From contig NC_135785.1 of NCBI RefSeq assembly GCF_051106095.1, forward strand, positions 184,371,045-184,435,044: a stretch of DNA of 64,000 nt. Reading direction: 5' to 3'. Below are positions 25,001 to 39,400 of the stretch, piece by piece. Every line of letters starts with the position of its first letter. Position 1 is the first letter of the stretch. The stretch is from Pogona vitticeps. Lineage: Eukaryota > Chordata > Lepidosauria > Squamata > Agamidae. The translations under genes were made by a program, and so were the position numbers. Under the pieces are notes generated by a model. That model ran no database searches. It was given only the letters and a program-made list of their open reading frames with translations, and had not been told where the DNA came from.

Positions 25001-28000
25001 CAGGAAAAACCATAGCTTTGACTATTTGGACTTTTGTTGGCAAGGTGATGTCTCTGATTTTTAACATGCTGTCTAGGTTTGTCATCACTTTCCTCCCAAG
25101 AAGCAGGTGTCTTTTAATTTTGTGGCTGCTGTCTCCATCTGCAGTGATCATGGAGCCCAAGAAAATAAAATCTGTCACTGCCTCCATATCTTCCCCTTCA
25201 ATTTCCCAGGAGGTGATGGGGCCAGTGACCATGATCTTTTTTTTTTATGTTGAGTTTCAGGCCGTTTTTTTGCACTCTCCTCTTTCACCCTCATTAAGAG
25301 GTTCTTTAATTCCTCCTCACGTTTTGCCATCAGAGTGGTATCATCTGCATGTCGGAGGTTGTTAATATTTCTTCTGGCAATCTTAATTCCGTTTTGGGAT
25401 TCCTACAGTCCGGCCTTCCGCATGATATATTCTGCATATAAGTTAAATAAGCTGGGAGACAATATACAGCTTTGTCGTACTCCTTTCCCAATTTTGAACC
25501 AACCAGTTGTTCCATATCCAGTTCTAACTGTTGCTTCCTGTCCCACATATAAGTTTCTCAGGAGATAGATAAGGTGGTCAGGCACTCCCATTTCTTTAAG
25601 GACTTGCCATAGTTTGCTGTGGTCCACACAGTCAAAGGCTTTTGCATAGTCAATGAAGCAGAAGTAGATATTTTTCTGGAACTCTCTGGCTTTCTCCATA
25701 ATCCAGCGCATGTTAGCAATTTGGTCTCTGCCTCTTCGGAATCCAGCTTGTACTTCTGGGAGTTCTCGGTCCACATACTGCTGAAGCCTACCTTATAGGA
25801 TTTTGAGCATAACCTTGCTAGTGTTTGAAATGAGTGCAATTGTATGGTAGTTGGAGCATTCTTTGGCACTGCCTTTCTTTGGGATTGGGATGTAGACTGA
25901 TCTTTTCCAATCCTCTGGCCACTGTTGAGTTTTCCAAACTTGCTGGCATATTGAATGTAGCACCTTAACAGCATCATCTTTTAAGATTTTAAATAGTTCA
26001 ACTGGAATGTCATCACCTCCACTGGTCTTGATGTTAGCCATGCTTTCTAAGGCCCACTTGACTTCGCTCTCCAGGATGTCTGGCTCAAGGTCAGCAACTA
26101 CATTGTCTGGGTTGTCCGGGATATCCAAATCTTTCTGATATAATTCCTCTGTGTATTCTTGCCACTTCTTCTTGATATCTTCTGCTTCTGTGAGGTCCCT
26201 ACCATTTTTGTCCTTTATCATGTCCATCTTTGCACATCTAGTAACTGGTTTTTCCTTTTCTGTTATTTTCCTCTATTTCTTTGCATTGTTCATTTAAGAA
26301 GGCCCTCTTGTCTCTCCTTGCTATTCTTTCGAAGTCTGCATTCAAGTTTCTGTAACTTTCCCTATCTCCCTTGCATTTTGTTTCTCGTCTCCTCTCTGCT
26401 ATTTCTAAGGTCTCGTTGGACAGCCATTTTGCTTTCTTGCATTTCCTTTTCTTTGGGATGGTTTTTGTTGCTGCCTCCTGTACAATGTTACAAGCCTCTA
26501 TCCAAGTTCTTCAGGCACTCTGTCCACCAAATCTAGTTCCTTAAATCTGTTCTTTACTTCCACTGTGTATTCATAATGGATTTAGATTATACCTGAGTAG
26601 CCCAGTGGTTTTTCCTACTCTCTTCAGTTTAAGCTTGGTCCCATCACTGCTTGGCAAATTGAAGGGGAAGATATGGAGGCAGTGACATATTTTACTTTCT
26701 TGAGCTCCATGATCATTGCAGATGGGGACAGCAGCCACGTAATTTAAAAACGTCTGCTTCTTGGGAGGAAAGTGATGACAAACCTTGACAGCATGTTAAA
26801 AAGCAGAGACATCACCTTGCCAACAAAAGTCCAAATAGTCAAAGCTATGTTTTTTCCTGTCGTGATGTATGGAAGTGAGAGCTGGACCATAAAGAAGGCT
26901 GACCACTGAAGAGTTGATGCTTTTGAACTGTGGTGCTGGAGGAGACTCTTGAGAGTCCCCTGGACTGCAAGGAGAACAAACATATCAATTCTGAAGGAAA
27001 TCAACCCTGAGTGCTTACTGGAAGGACAGATCCTGAAGCTGAGGCTCCAATACTTTGGCCATCTCATGAGAAGAGAAGACTCCTTGGAAAAGACCCTGAT
27101 GTTGGAAAAATGTGACGGCAAGAGGAGAAGGGGATGATAGAGGATGAGATGGTTGGACAGTGTCATTGAAGCTACCAGCATGAATTTGACCCAACTACCA
27201 GAGGCAATGGGAGAGAGGAGGGCATGGTGTGCTGTGGTCCATGGGGTCACGAAGAGTTGGACACAACTTAACAACTAAACAACAATCACCTGCAGAAATC
27301 TCATTGATTTAATGGGTCTACTCCGGTGGTGACTAATTTGGATCTAAACTCTCAAACTAAGGGTTTGTCTACAAAGCTCAATTGGAGAAGCTGCATTGGG
27401 CTAAATAGGGTCGCTTAAAGTCAATGTTCAGTATACCATTAGGTGTAATCTTTGCATCCAAACAGCATAGACATCTCAGGCAATTCTGTTGGATCACCTC
27501 CTTTAGGAAAATTAAATTAAATTAAATTAAACTCTTCTGTCTCCTGCTACTTCTGGGAGGAGGCTTTAATTTAAAAAAAATTCTAAGAGGTACTGTATAG
27601 TACGCCAGCACTGTCCTAATGAAGTTTTAAAAAAACTTTTAAAAAGTGAGCAGCAGAGGAAGTGTTTAATTTCCTAGTATTGTGAACTTGCTAACCTTTC
27701 TTCTTAAGCCACTTAATAATATTGGGAAACTGAAAGGGGCTAATTCCACCTCCTTGCCAGACCCATTGATGCTCCCCACCCCGGCTAGGCAGGACCTGCT
27801 GCTGTTGTCAGTGCTGATAACAGCCACTGCCATCTTGGTCTCTTGTGTCACTCTGCAGCTTCCACAGAAGCCTCCCGAGCTGTGGCAGTGGACGTGCATT
27901 TGGGCGTGGTGACCTTGTTCAAGAAAAGGAGGAGGGGCTCCGGAGCAGTGGAGGTGACCGTGGCCATGCGTCAGTGTGTGTCCCTCCATGTCCTTCCCAC

Positions 28001-31000
28001 TGCCTCCCCCACAGGTATTGTTTATTGATCACTGGGAAGGAAGGAGGGAGAGGGAGGATGCATTGGCTAAGTTCCAAGTCTATTTTTTAAAAAACTAAAT
28101 TGTCCACATTGAGATGCTGGTGTAACTTGACTCAATAGCAAGTCTCGAGGCCCCAACCCTGATAAATGGTACTTTGAAACAGAATGATAAACATGTCATC
28201 TCTGGAACATTAGACTATGTTGCCAGTAGACCTGATTTCTCTGACATTTTCAGGTTGTACACCCTCTTGGTGAGTGCTGCAGGCTCAGTTGTAGAGCTCA
28301 TGCCCTGCATGCAGAAATCCTGGGTTCATTTCCTGGTGAACTACAAAAGACTCCTGTCTGAAGCCCATAGATGTTCTGTCAATCAGTATAATGATGTTCT
28401 GTCAATCAGTTTCAACCTAGTCCCCTCTAAGTGTGTTGGCTTGCAGCTTCTAGCATGCCTGTGCGCTGGTCATGCTGGCTGATGCGCATGGGAGTTATCT
28501 TCCAAAACATCTGGAAGGCATTGAGCTGGACAGCTGCCTCATACGGAGCTGGCTCCATATGAGGCAATGCCATGTGTATCCTTGCCTAGGAGTAAGTTGT
28601 GAGTCCATTCATTTAAATCAGTCTTACATTTAAGTAAGCATGCCTAGAATGAAGCTATTAGATTCATTATCAACATGCTGTGCTTACAAAAGTGTAGGAA
28701 ATGGTCTAAATACCATTTTGGAAACATAAGATGTGGTGGTGTTCATACAGCTCAAGCTCTCTTCATTACAGCATCCTCCACATCTGTACACATTCACACA
28801 AGGAGGCTTGAAGAATGTATTGGTGGTTGCTCCCAGCTCTTTGGCAACTTCAACACAGGTCTCTCTTGGCATACACTGAGTCCTTTGCCACTCCTCGTCG
28901 ATAACTAGAAAACACAAAGCCATTTTAAATGCAGCAAGAGTCACAGCAGGATTGCAGGATTCAGCAGGTCATCTGAAGATGCCCACATGAGTTCTCCATA
29001 TCTGTAAAAGATGAAAGGGTGCTTGACAGAGGACCAGACAGCCCTTACCATTTGTTATTATTACAAACAAATAGGATCTGCAACAATAGTCCCATTCATA
29101 AATCAGCCAATCAAGCATTCCTGCATACTAGTCCTCATTTCCAACCACCCAGTAGCAGGTTAGCATACCATAACAACTAGGCACGTTTAGTTCACATTGA
29201 CCATTTCTCTGTGTATGCGCACACAAACTATTGTTGGAGTCTGTGTGTGGATTTCTCCTACATATTTTTAGTGCTCCTGTAAATATTGTGGTTCCCCTAA
29301 CACCTTGCCCCGGTATCTTCATGCTCTATGTGAATTGTGCCTGGTGGGCTTGGTAGGGATCTATACCATCTGGTTTGCTGCCATCTTGTATTTTAGAATA
29401 GAGTGAGAAGGCAGTACGGGGGGGGGGAGGGACTGGTAGTGGTTGGTCAAGGAAGAGGAGGAAAGGGAAGAGGAAAAGAAGAAGAGACAGATCTGGCTGG
29501 ACACCCCAGAGTGGTCCAAGTGGAACCATCCAAGGAAGTGCTGCCGATAAATTTCAGTTGGCCAAGGGATGGTAACACACAAAGGAGATGCCAACAGCCA
29601 TGCGTGCAACCAGCCCCACACTCCTACCGAGTTGCAGCATTGGAGGAGACAGAGGCCATTTAATCACCTCCAGCAGTTGGAGACCAAGATAGAAACTATT
29701 CAACATATGACATCCTACTTCTGTGGCAGAATATAGAGATGGGGGCAGTTCAAGACCCCTGAAGACTTGCATGGGGAGGATGCTGCTGCCACTCCGCACT
29801 TTTGGACCTGAGGACTACCTCACAGTGGACTTAACTGTGGCCGTCTACTGTAGTACCTGTACTGTAGGAGCAGTTTGTAGTTATTTCGTTAACCTGTTCA
29901 TTAAAGTTGAGTGGCAAAGAGAGACCTTAGTTCCAATCCTTTTGGGGTCCTCCTACCCATGAAGGACTTGGGGGTATATACATGGCAGAGGCAACTTGAT
30001 GGCACATAAGACACACAAGGATGTATATTCACCTCAGCAATTGAGCGAATGACTAGTGGTACTGAATTCCATCCATGAAGAGCCTTATCAGTCCTCGTAG
30101 ATGATACAATTATACTGCTGCCTCCTTCGAGGTGAGCGTGTCTTATGGGGGAGGGGTGGAGATAATGCTGGCCCCTTTTCTGTCCCTTTCTCAACACTGT
30201 GACAAGCAAAATCAGCAAATGACTTTTCAGAACACAGAGTTATCATCTGCTAATTCTTCCAGATCAAATGGCTGTTAAATAAACAGCCGCAGGGGCAAAT
30301 ACAAAATGATTAACAGGGAGGAAGCTGATGTATCACACTAGTACACATAATTTTCATTGCGCTTGGCTCTAGTTCCCCCCCCCCCCTTTTTTGTGTGAAT
30401 AGCCCTTTAGGTGGATCCTGCCCAGCAACATCCAAGCTAATGAAGTGTTTTATATCAGGACACACCTAATAAAACAGGAATTTAAATGCTTATTGCTTTG
30501 CTTTGCTTTGTTGTTGTTTTTTGGGCTGTTGGCAAATTCCACCCCTTTCTACCCCCCCTTCCTTGTGTGTCTACAAACATAGCTGTTGACACATTCCTTC
30601 AACAGTGACTCTTAGATATTTGCTGTTTTTTTTGTGTGCGTCCTCCCTCCCTCCTTTGTCGAGTGGAAAAGAGTCTATTTAAAACAGCTATCATTTTGGT
30701 TACATTTGAAAAAATGAAGAAGAAAACAATTCAAAGAATTCTGTGGCACAAATTGAATATCTTCTCTGAACTCTGTTTTTCCCTTTGGTGCTGGTTGCTT
30801 TCAATTAAAACAAATTGTTCCATATTACAAACTGAAGTGGAAATAGGATCTTCTCTGCAGTTTAAACTAGACCTCCAGTCCAGCATTTCCTCAAAAACAT
30901 TGAATGTATGGCATTATTTCTCTGGATATCCATTTGCTTATTCTAAGAGACCCTTCCAGGTGCATATTTTAACTATGTAATGAATGCACACTGCTTGCAT

Positions 31001-34000
31001 ATTTCCCCCCCAAGGGATTCCAAGAACATAATCTCTCTCACGTAATGAGCTCTACTATTTTGTCACTGATAAAATGTCATTTCTCCACAGAAAACAAGCA
31101 GAACATTTGTGATTGTAGGGTGCCTTATGGACAGTGCCTGTGTACTGTGTAGCACCTATTGCACAGTGACTATGCCATCATAATTGCAAGAGAAATAGTG
31201 GCTCCCATCCTTTCCACACTAGTTTTGACCTCCATCTTCAAGTAATGTCAAGAGCAGAACATCAACATAGTGCTGTAAACAAACCAATAAGAAAGTCCCA
31301 TACCTAGCAAGTGTACATTATTTCAAACACATAAAACACAGAATTGATACACTTACATTATTCTGTACATATGTTTCAAAGAAACTCTGCCTGATATATA
31401 CTGCACAGTAGGAGTGGACTGAGAGGAGATCCAGCTCTACTGGCAGATCTTTAGGAAAGTTGCAATAAACTGGCAAGAGTCTCTCTCTCTCCCCCTCCAT
31501 TAGCAACAACAGAAATGACAAACACATCTTTCAGTATTTTTGGAATGAAGAAAACTTAAGAGAACAAAGCAATGGATTCTTATGTAGGAGGCTCAGGGCT
31601 CTCCAAAGTTGTGGTACTCAAAATTAATCCCAGGGGGAGGGAAATCAAGGTCAAACACTTCACACCTACTTTTGAGCATCTCAATATCATAGAAAGCAGC
31701 TGCAAATCTTGTGGAACGATGTGAAGGAGATCTGGAATCTAAGGTGGCCACACTCTTGAGCTTTAGTCTGCACTTCCACAGCTTCCAGTCCTCAGAATGG
31801 GTAATTTTCAGGAGGTCTTCTAGACTAGCAGCTTTTCTGATCTGTTGTTCTGACCACTCCAAGGCAGACAGTGATGTTCCCTGCAAGGATGGAGACAAAG
31901 CACAGAACTTAAATGTTTGCCCATCTCCAGGACTGGAGAATGCACCATTTCTGTTGAGTGTGGATGTGGAAGGAAGAGAAATTAAACTGTTTGGGGGAAA
32001 TTAACATCCAATTAGTTACAATGCTTAGAATGCTACTTTGAAGGAGAATAAAGGCAACAATGAACCGGAGCCATCTACAACTGAACAGTGTTCCGGACCA
32101 GCATCATACATTTGCTTAGTATGGCTTCAGTATGTCATTGGCTGAAATCCAGCAGTAAATCACAACTAGAGTACGCCTACTGAATCAGTGGAGTTTATGG
32201 AGGAGTTGACTCACCAAATTCCCATTGATTCAGTGAGCCTACTCTCTTTGCAATTTACTACTAGATTTCAGACAAAGCATTAATTCTTCCTAGAAGTAAC
32301 ACAAAAGTGAAAGAGATTATCAAGTTTAGTATTAATAAAGTGACTGTAATAAAGTTAGTGAAGCTGTAATCTCCTGAATAGTGCCAATCAACCCATATTA
32401 CTGGCTAGTAAAGCAGAGAATAGGCTTTTACTCATGGGAAGGATCTGATGAGAATTCAGAATGCTTGCCATGCACTCTAATTGACTTTCTATCTGCCTTG
32501 GGATTTGAACCAAAGACTAGAACACCCTCCCCAAAAACACTATTCCATTGCCACGTCATTGAAATGTGGGTACTAATAAGGTGGTAGAATATACCAGATG
32601 GGTGGTATCTAAATCAAATAAATAAAATAAATAAAGGTGTAGATGCAAAAATAAACATAAAGCTGTCAGTTCAACAACATCCCACACCCTGAGATTTCAG
32701 GTGAAACCTAAGATCTGTGGACACATCTTTGTGATGTCACAGAGGTGCAACAGGCAAGGACTGGGAAGGAGATTGAAACTGCCAGCCGATTTGAGAAATG
32801 GGTACATCCACCACATGTGATAACATGTTCCTTCTTTATGTTTACATTTCCAACATTATTTATTTTATTTTATTTTATTTTATTTTATTTATACCCCGCC
32901 TATCTGGTCAATATGACCACTCTAGGCAGATTTAAAATCTGGGTGCTTATTTTAGCCAGTGTTGTGGAGGTCATGTACCATCTGTAGAACATTTTGTATA
33001 TATTCTCTTTAAATACAACAGATTTAGTTAATTTTATATTTGTTTTCCAAATTTGTTCCCATTGATCCAGTTCAATATTATGTCCTACATTCTGTGCCCA
33101 TTTAATCATACATGCCTTTACCACTTCATCGTGTGTTTCAAAATCTAACAGAAGATTATATAATAACTTAATACATTTCCCCTCTGGTTCTAGAAGAATT
33201 CTGTCAAAAGGGGTATTTTCTAGGTAAAAGCTCTGTTGATTATCTTTAGCAAACCTTGATAATAATTGTGATCGTGCCCACCAATCCATTTCGATGCCTT
33301 GATATACTAACTCTTGTGTTTTGATAGAACCATCAAGACTTAAAACCTCACTGTATCTTACTATTTTCTTGTTTTCTGTCAGATATGGTAGAGCAAATGC
33401 TTCAGTTGGCATCACCCAGTGTGGTATTTTGATATACATTTGGTTTTTCACTTTATTCCACATTGATAGAAGTGCCTTCCTTAATATATGGTTGCTACGT
33501 TGTTTAAAATCCTCAGTCCTGTTATACCATAAGAATGCATGCCAGCCCCATTTCAAATCATATCCTTCTAATTTCAAGAAGCCTAATTGAAATGTGGGTA
33601 CTAATAAGGAGGTGGAATAGAAGCAAAAATAAACATACAGTAGAGCTGTCAGGTCAACAACTTCCCACACCCCGAGATTTCAGGGTGAAACCTAAGACCA
33701 CTGGACAGAAAGAGATCAGCTCTGCTATCTGAAGCCAGGCGATGGGGCGACAAAGATGCTTAGACAGGCTGGCCCCCTTGGTACAGTTTGAAAACCAGAC
33801 AAGCTCTGCAGTCTGAAGCCAGGGCAATGGGATGATGCCTGGACAGGCTTTGGGTGGGCTGAGACAGACCCTCTTTGGCCCGGGGGATGCCCGGACAGAC
33901 TTTGGGTGGGGCAGAGCCTGACCTAGGAGACTCACCAGTCCACCAATGTCTAACTGGACTTGCAGACAACCTACAAAGAAACAAAGATGATCGTTTAGAA

Positions 34001-36429
34001 CTAGAAAGCTGGGGATTGCTTTCAGCTTGGCTGCTGAGGCCACCCAGATATGATAAAGATAGACCTCGGAGGTTTTTTTGGGTGGGGCTTAGACAGGCCA
34101 ACCCCCTTGACACAGGGACGCATGGACAGGCTTTGGGTGGGGATTAGCAAAAGGTAGCCATGGAAGTGTTGTTTGTTTTTGAAAACAAAAGGAGGCAAGC
34201 AACACTTATTAGCAGCAACAATAACACCGTCAGATGAATTGCTCCACCTCATTGGGAAGGTACTACTAAGGGCGACGGTGTTCCTTGTCACATGCTTCAG
34301 CAAATAAAGCTTGCCTCATTTAAACCAAGAGGCAAGTCAAAGAGAGCATTTCCAGGAAATGTATTTATGTACAACCAGCCAAAAGACAAACCAAACACAG
34401 CAAATAAAATCCACATGCTGTGAACATTGGTAAAGTTTATCCCTCCTGGTACCCTCAGACACTTAATTATCCTTCTTCCATTGCAATGAGGCTTGAAGAA
34501 TGCTGCCCTTGGTACAAATGAAGACTCTTTCAAAGCCTCTTTGCATTGCGGGGGTGGGTGGGGGGTGAGGTAGGGAGGATTGCTGTGGGGAGGGAATGCT
34601 TAATGCCCCTGTCCCCATTGCTGGGACCCCATCAAAAATCATCTCCCCACCACCACTGCAAGTCTTTTTAAAAGGCTCCCTTGGCATAAATGAAGTTTAA
34701 AAAGAAGAGTTTTGCAACTCTCTTACAAACCACTTCTGTATGAACATCTTTTCACAACAGTGACCAGCTTTTTGCTTCTTTTACAATTGCATTTCAGGAC
34801 ATTATCATTGACCTGAAAATCAAGTTTACACAGGCATCCAAATACTTCTTAATAATTCTCTATGGGTTCTCCCTCTTGGGCTTTTGGACCTCTTTATATT
34901 CTCTGTTATGCATTGGTCCTAATAGGAGCCCTCATCAACATCCAGATGATGTTCATCTTGTTTTGGTATGTACTGGTTTAATTCTGTGAGTTCTGAGACA
35001 ATCCCCTTGATTTATTTGGTTGTAATTTATAACAGAAATGGGGCTTGAATGCTTTCCTTCCCTGTCTGAAACCCTCAATTCCTTCGCTCATTTGCTTACT
35101 TGCTTGCTTGCTTGCTTGCTTGCTCGCTCGCTCGCTCCCTTCCTTCTTTCCTTCCTTCCTTCCTTCCTTCCTTCCTTCCTTCCTTCCTTCCTTCCTTCCT
35201 TCCTTCCTTCCTTCCTTCCTTCCTTCCTTCCTTCCTTCCTTCCTTGTCATGATGGATGCAAAAGAATTCATGCTGAGATGATCTGCATGTAGTTTCTGAT
35301 TCAGTCAGAAAATCATTGCCAGCTAAAAGGTTCTGAACACATCCTTTCACACTGACATCCTTATCCAAAACTGGGTATATCACATGGTAAGGAATACAAT
35401 TTCACTGAAGCATGTCAATGCAACATCTTCAAGTGTTTCATCTCTGTACTATGAGGCCAGTAGTTAAGATATTTTTTAATATCTTGTACTGAGTTTATTA
35501 ACACACCTTTTCATGCTGCATTCCCTGCTATATCATGATGTTCAACAGTTCTGTAGTGCTGCAAAATATGAACAATCCATCAAAGCTGGCCCAAGACATT
35601 TCACTGCTTGCAAAGATCCATATAATATGACATCGCCCTTGCTAGAATTCCTCCCAGTTAGAAGAGCCACTTATGAGAAATAGTGGAAGTTGCAGTCCAA
35701 CAATAGCTGTAGAGTCACTAGGCCTCAATTCATCCTTGCACTGTACAGAATAATTGTGTCCCGCGATAAGGCCTACTGTCTTCTTGATGTGTTGAAATGC
35801 AGTATTCATTATCCTCAGAGAAGAAAGCCATAGGATGATTGGGGTTGTATCCCAGCACATCTGGAAAGTACTAAACTGTGAAAGTCTACCTATTGTCCCT
35901 TTGGAATGAATGCTTTCCATCAGAATAATGAAGTCCTATTGCGGGACACAGTTGGCACCTTTAACTGTAATTTGAAATGTCTCATCCCCATCCTCTCTTT
36001 TTTCAACAAGTTACAAGCTGCCCTTGGAACCAATACTGTGGATTGCCAGTATTTCTTGGTTCCCATGTGGCTTTAACAGTACGAGAACAGCTTGATTTGT
36101 ACGTTGTTTCTCCAAATATCATGAGCAATCTCCTCACAGAACAATCTGTTATTGAACACCAACAGTACCCTGCCTAAGGTTGACAAACCTCAGGGCACTG
36201 ACTGAAGTCACAGGAAACTGCTGTGCCTTTGCAGGTCTTCAGATGGGAGAACAAATCTCGGAGACAGCAGTGCTGAAGGAGAAAAAAGATTGATTCATCT
36301 GTGTGTCTGTGTCTCAGGTGGTCTTCATGCTTGTCTTGTTTGCTTTAAGGTTTGTACTGTGTAGTGCACATGGTGTTTATAAAGGAGGAAGTGAAGGAAA
36401 ACCATATTGTCTGTCTCTCTGTCTGTCTG

Positions 36430-36460
<31 letters not shown>

Positions 36461-39400
36461 GGGAGCATCTTTTTTCCCCAGGGGACTCACAAACACACTC
36501 ATGCACACGTAATATTATGTGATTGTTAAACAAGGCCCACTACCTATAATATCACAGAGGCACAGTCTTGGCCTCAGGTTTTGGCCCTGAAATCTCAAAG
36601 AATAAGAAACTTCTGACCGACACCCCAATTCCCTCAAACGCACACGTGTGCGCGCACATGCATGCACAGGCACACACACACACACACACACCTCCCGTTT
36701 CCCCCACATAAAAAATGAAATGAGAAAGAACTCTTCTAGGAACTGGACATGAATTAAGGACTAACATCAGAAATTGGAATCTGTCATTTCAAAAGATACT
36801 ACCCCTGGCCAGTACTGTAACTAGTAATTTTGGCACTTGGGGCAAGCAGTAAAAAATGGGCCCGCAAATAATTTATCTTATGTAAACAATATGAGAAGTA
36901 GTTGCAGCACTGAACACCCTGCCAGCGCACCACCTCTTCCACAAGAAATCAGCAATCTCAAAGAAACCCAATCTGCCTCATATATTCCTATTGCAGTAGA
37001 CCAGGCCACTGGGCAAATCCTGACATTCTGTTTGAAGCTGTTTTCATTATGGGCAGGCAGGCAAGGGCTGCATCCTTTAAATACATTGCTCTGAGGCAAA
37101 GCCCTCATTTTCCTGCCTTATTTACACCCCTGCCTCTGGCATTGTGCCCATGGATTTCACATTCAGGACCATTAATTCAGGGATTGTTTGAAAGTATTTA
37201 CTACCCCACCCCCATTCTATTTTTTTTTATTTCTGCATTGCTATAAACTGCAAGTTTCAAACAATACAACAAACTCTTACAAGCATCCTAATGCAGCATC
37301 TGGGGGAATACAGAGTAGCCATCCTGTAAGATTCTTGTAATCAGTATCAAAATAGTAATACAGGAAATTTAAAAGAATATTGCTGGTGTCTCCTATACTA
37401 ATTATAAACATCGTTCTCTTTTCACCTTAGTACAGTAGCTGACAGCTACTCATATTTTCTTAGGCTTTTCTCTGCTTGGTGAATCATAGCAGCTTACTGC
37501 ATCATTAAAACATCCAAATTGCATAGGCAATAATATTTCCTGCGAACTCGCAAGTAGCAGAGATGGAGGGCTTTTATCACTTTAGTCCAACTGACTGCAA
37601 CTGTACTGATTAGATAATCGCCTTCCTAGTCCCCTTTTCTAAAGCGATGAGGCATTTAGCTGGCAAGCATGGTAATGCGTGATGAGAAGAACATACCTCT
37701 TATCTCCCCTTTCCCATTTTCGAAATATGGTGTAAAATTAAGGCCGGTCAACAATTGGCATTCTTTCAGGCCTTACTGGAGAACAAGGCGCACTCAAGGG
37801 CGATGTCCTAGACTAATTGAGTGGAATACCACAACCTCATTGTTTTGTATCAGTTATTGCTTATCATGATTTTGATCATAAGGAGTGGACAGAAGGAAAG
37901 GGACTAGCAAGTTGCAATACGTGTTTCTATTAACATTGTGTGTATCCTTTACAAAATTGCCTAACACTTAAAGAAAGGCACGCATGTCATATCTTTATGA
38001 GAAAATGAGTCACAGCAGCTTTAGAACAGTGCATTGGCTTTGGTGTTCCAATTGTTGCCCTTTCTCTGTTGCTGAAGGAAAAAAAACTATCTCCATCTCT
38101 CATACATTCTGCAAGCAGACTAGCCAAGAATATGACAATTTTCTCTTCGTTCACCAATCTGCCTGGGCTGGGCTATTCATTTGGTTGGAAAAACCTGGAT
38201 TGGTGGCCACTTTATTATCCAAGCCTGGGACTCAGAACTGGTTTCCCCACTTAGGCAAACAATTGGAGGAAAAATCTTCTCAACTTCTTCCTAGTAATTC
38301 TCCTGCAAACAGCTGTCTGCAAGGCACAAAATTGTCAGTAAACTTGCCTACAGCTGCTTACAATACATATGTGTCTGTATAGTATACGTAGCTGTAGAAA
38401 CTGAGATCAAGATATCTGACATAAAAGCCCAGTCTGACATCACTGCAACCAGAACTGCTGGGGGATTATGGGTCTTGTAATCCGAAATATCAGACACATG
38501 TAAAACAAAGAAACATTTTTGTAGTGAGATATAAGTCTGAGAGGGTCTTAACAAGGGACAGAAAATATATGGGCCCTTAAGATGTTGCTGGATTGCAGCT
38601 TCCATTATTCTTCAAGAATCCTGTTAAGTGGCAGAAATGAATGACAGGTTACCTACCTGTAATTGTAGTTCTTTGAGTGGACCTCTTGTGATTCACACAT
38701 AGACCCCTCCCCCTTGGTATATGTACCTTGGCACCAAGGCTCTCCCCTCAGTTAGGTCAACCACCACATAAAGAAAAGGGCGTGACAGTGGGGAGGCCGG
38801 GTCAGGATGTGTGAATCACAGAGGTCCACTCGAAAAACTACAGTTACAGGTAGGTAACCTGTTCTTCTTCTTTGTGGCCTCTGTGAATCACACTATGGGT
38901 GACTAAAAAGCTATCGTACCCAGAGGAGGGTGTCACGCCAAGGTAGATGATAACACAGCACGCCCAAAAGCAGCATCAGATTACTGCCTAATGTCCAATC
39001 TGTAGTGACTGATAAATGTGGACGACTGTGACCGTGTGGCAGAGGTGCATATATCTGGTATGGGGACGCCCCCAAGAAATGCCGTAGATGTCGCCAATGC
39101 CCTAGAATGAGGGTGGATTCTCTGTGGCGCTGGAACTCAACCAAGTTGATAAGCAAGCTGGATGGTAGACGCAATCCAGTTAGATATTCTCTGTGAGGTA
39201 ACTTGAAGACCCTTGGCAGGAAGTTGGTACCTGACACAAAGTCTAGCTGAGCGTCTGAAGGATTGAGAGTGGGCTATGTAAAAAGCCAGAGCCTGTCTTA
39301 CATCCAGAGTATGGAAGATCCTTTTTTGACGAGTAGGATGAGACGGAAAAAAAGAAGGAAGAACTAAAGGTTGGAATAGGTGGAACTAGGAGACAACCTT

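Larger units (their letters stand above)
24302..28713 (-). other. VEGFD: VEGFD intron 3
   Basis: 4.4 kb. It holds two BovB copies head to head (24598-26636 and 26637-27288), an (AAATT)n run near 27508-27531, and a tRNA-derived SINE near 28275-28480. The GC-rich stretch at 27740-28020 gives open frames on both strands without recognisable content. Confidence 0.85.

Noticed and set aside
24612-25365. 245-codon plus-strand open frame
   Set aside because: It is the antisense shadow of BovB copy 2, whose coding strand is minus.
27660-28090. GC-rich open frames on both strands in VEGFD intron 3
   Set aside because: No domain resemblance, no splice signals and overlap of frames on both strands.
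29326-29663. Overlapping frames over a GA-rich stretch in VEGFD intron 2
   Set aside because: The purine-rich bias leaves frames open. I considered retroelement gag but no motif supports it.
35038-35383. Long open frames on both strands with SFLP or GRKE repeats
   Set aside because: They are entirely produced by the tetranucleotide microsatellite.
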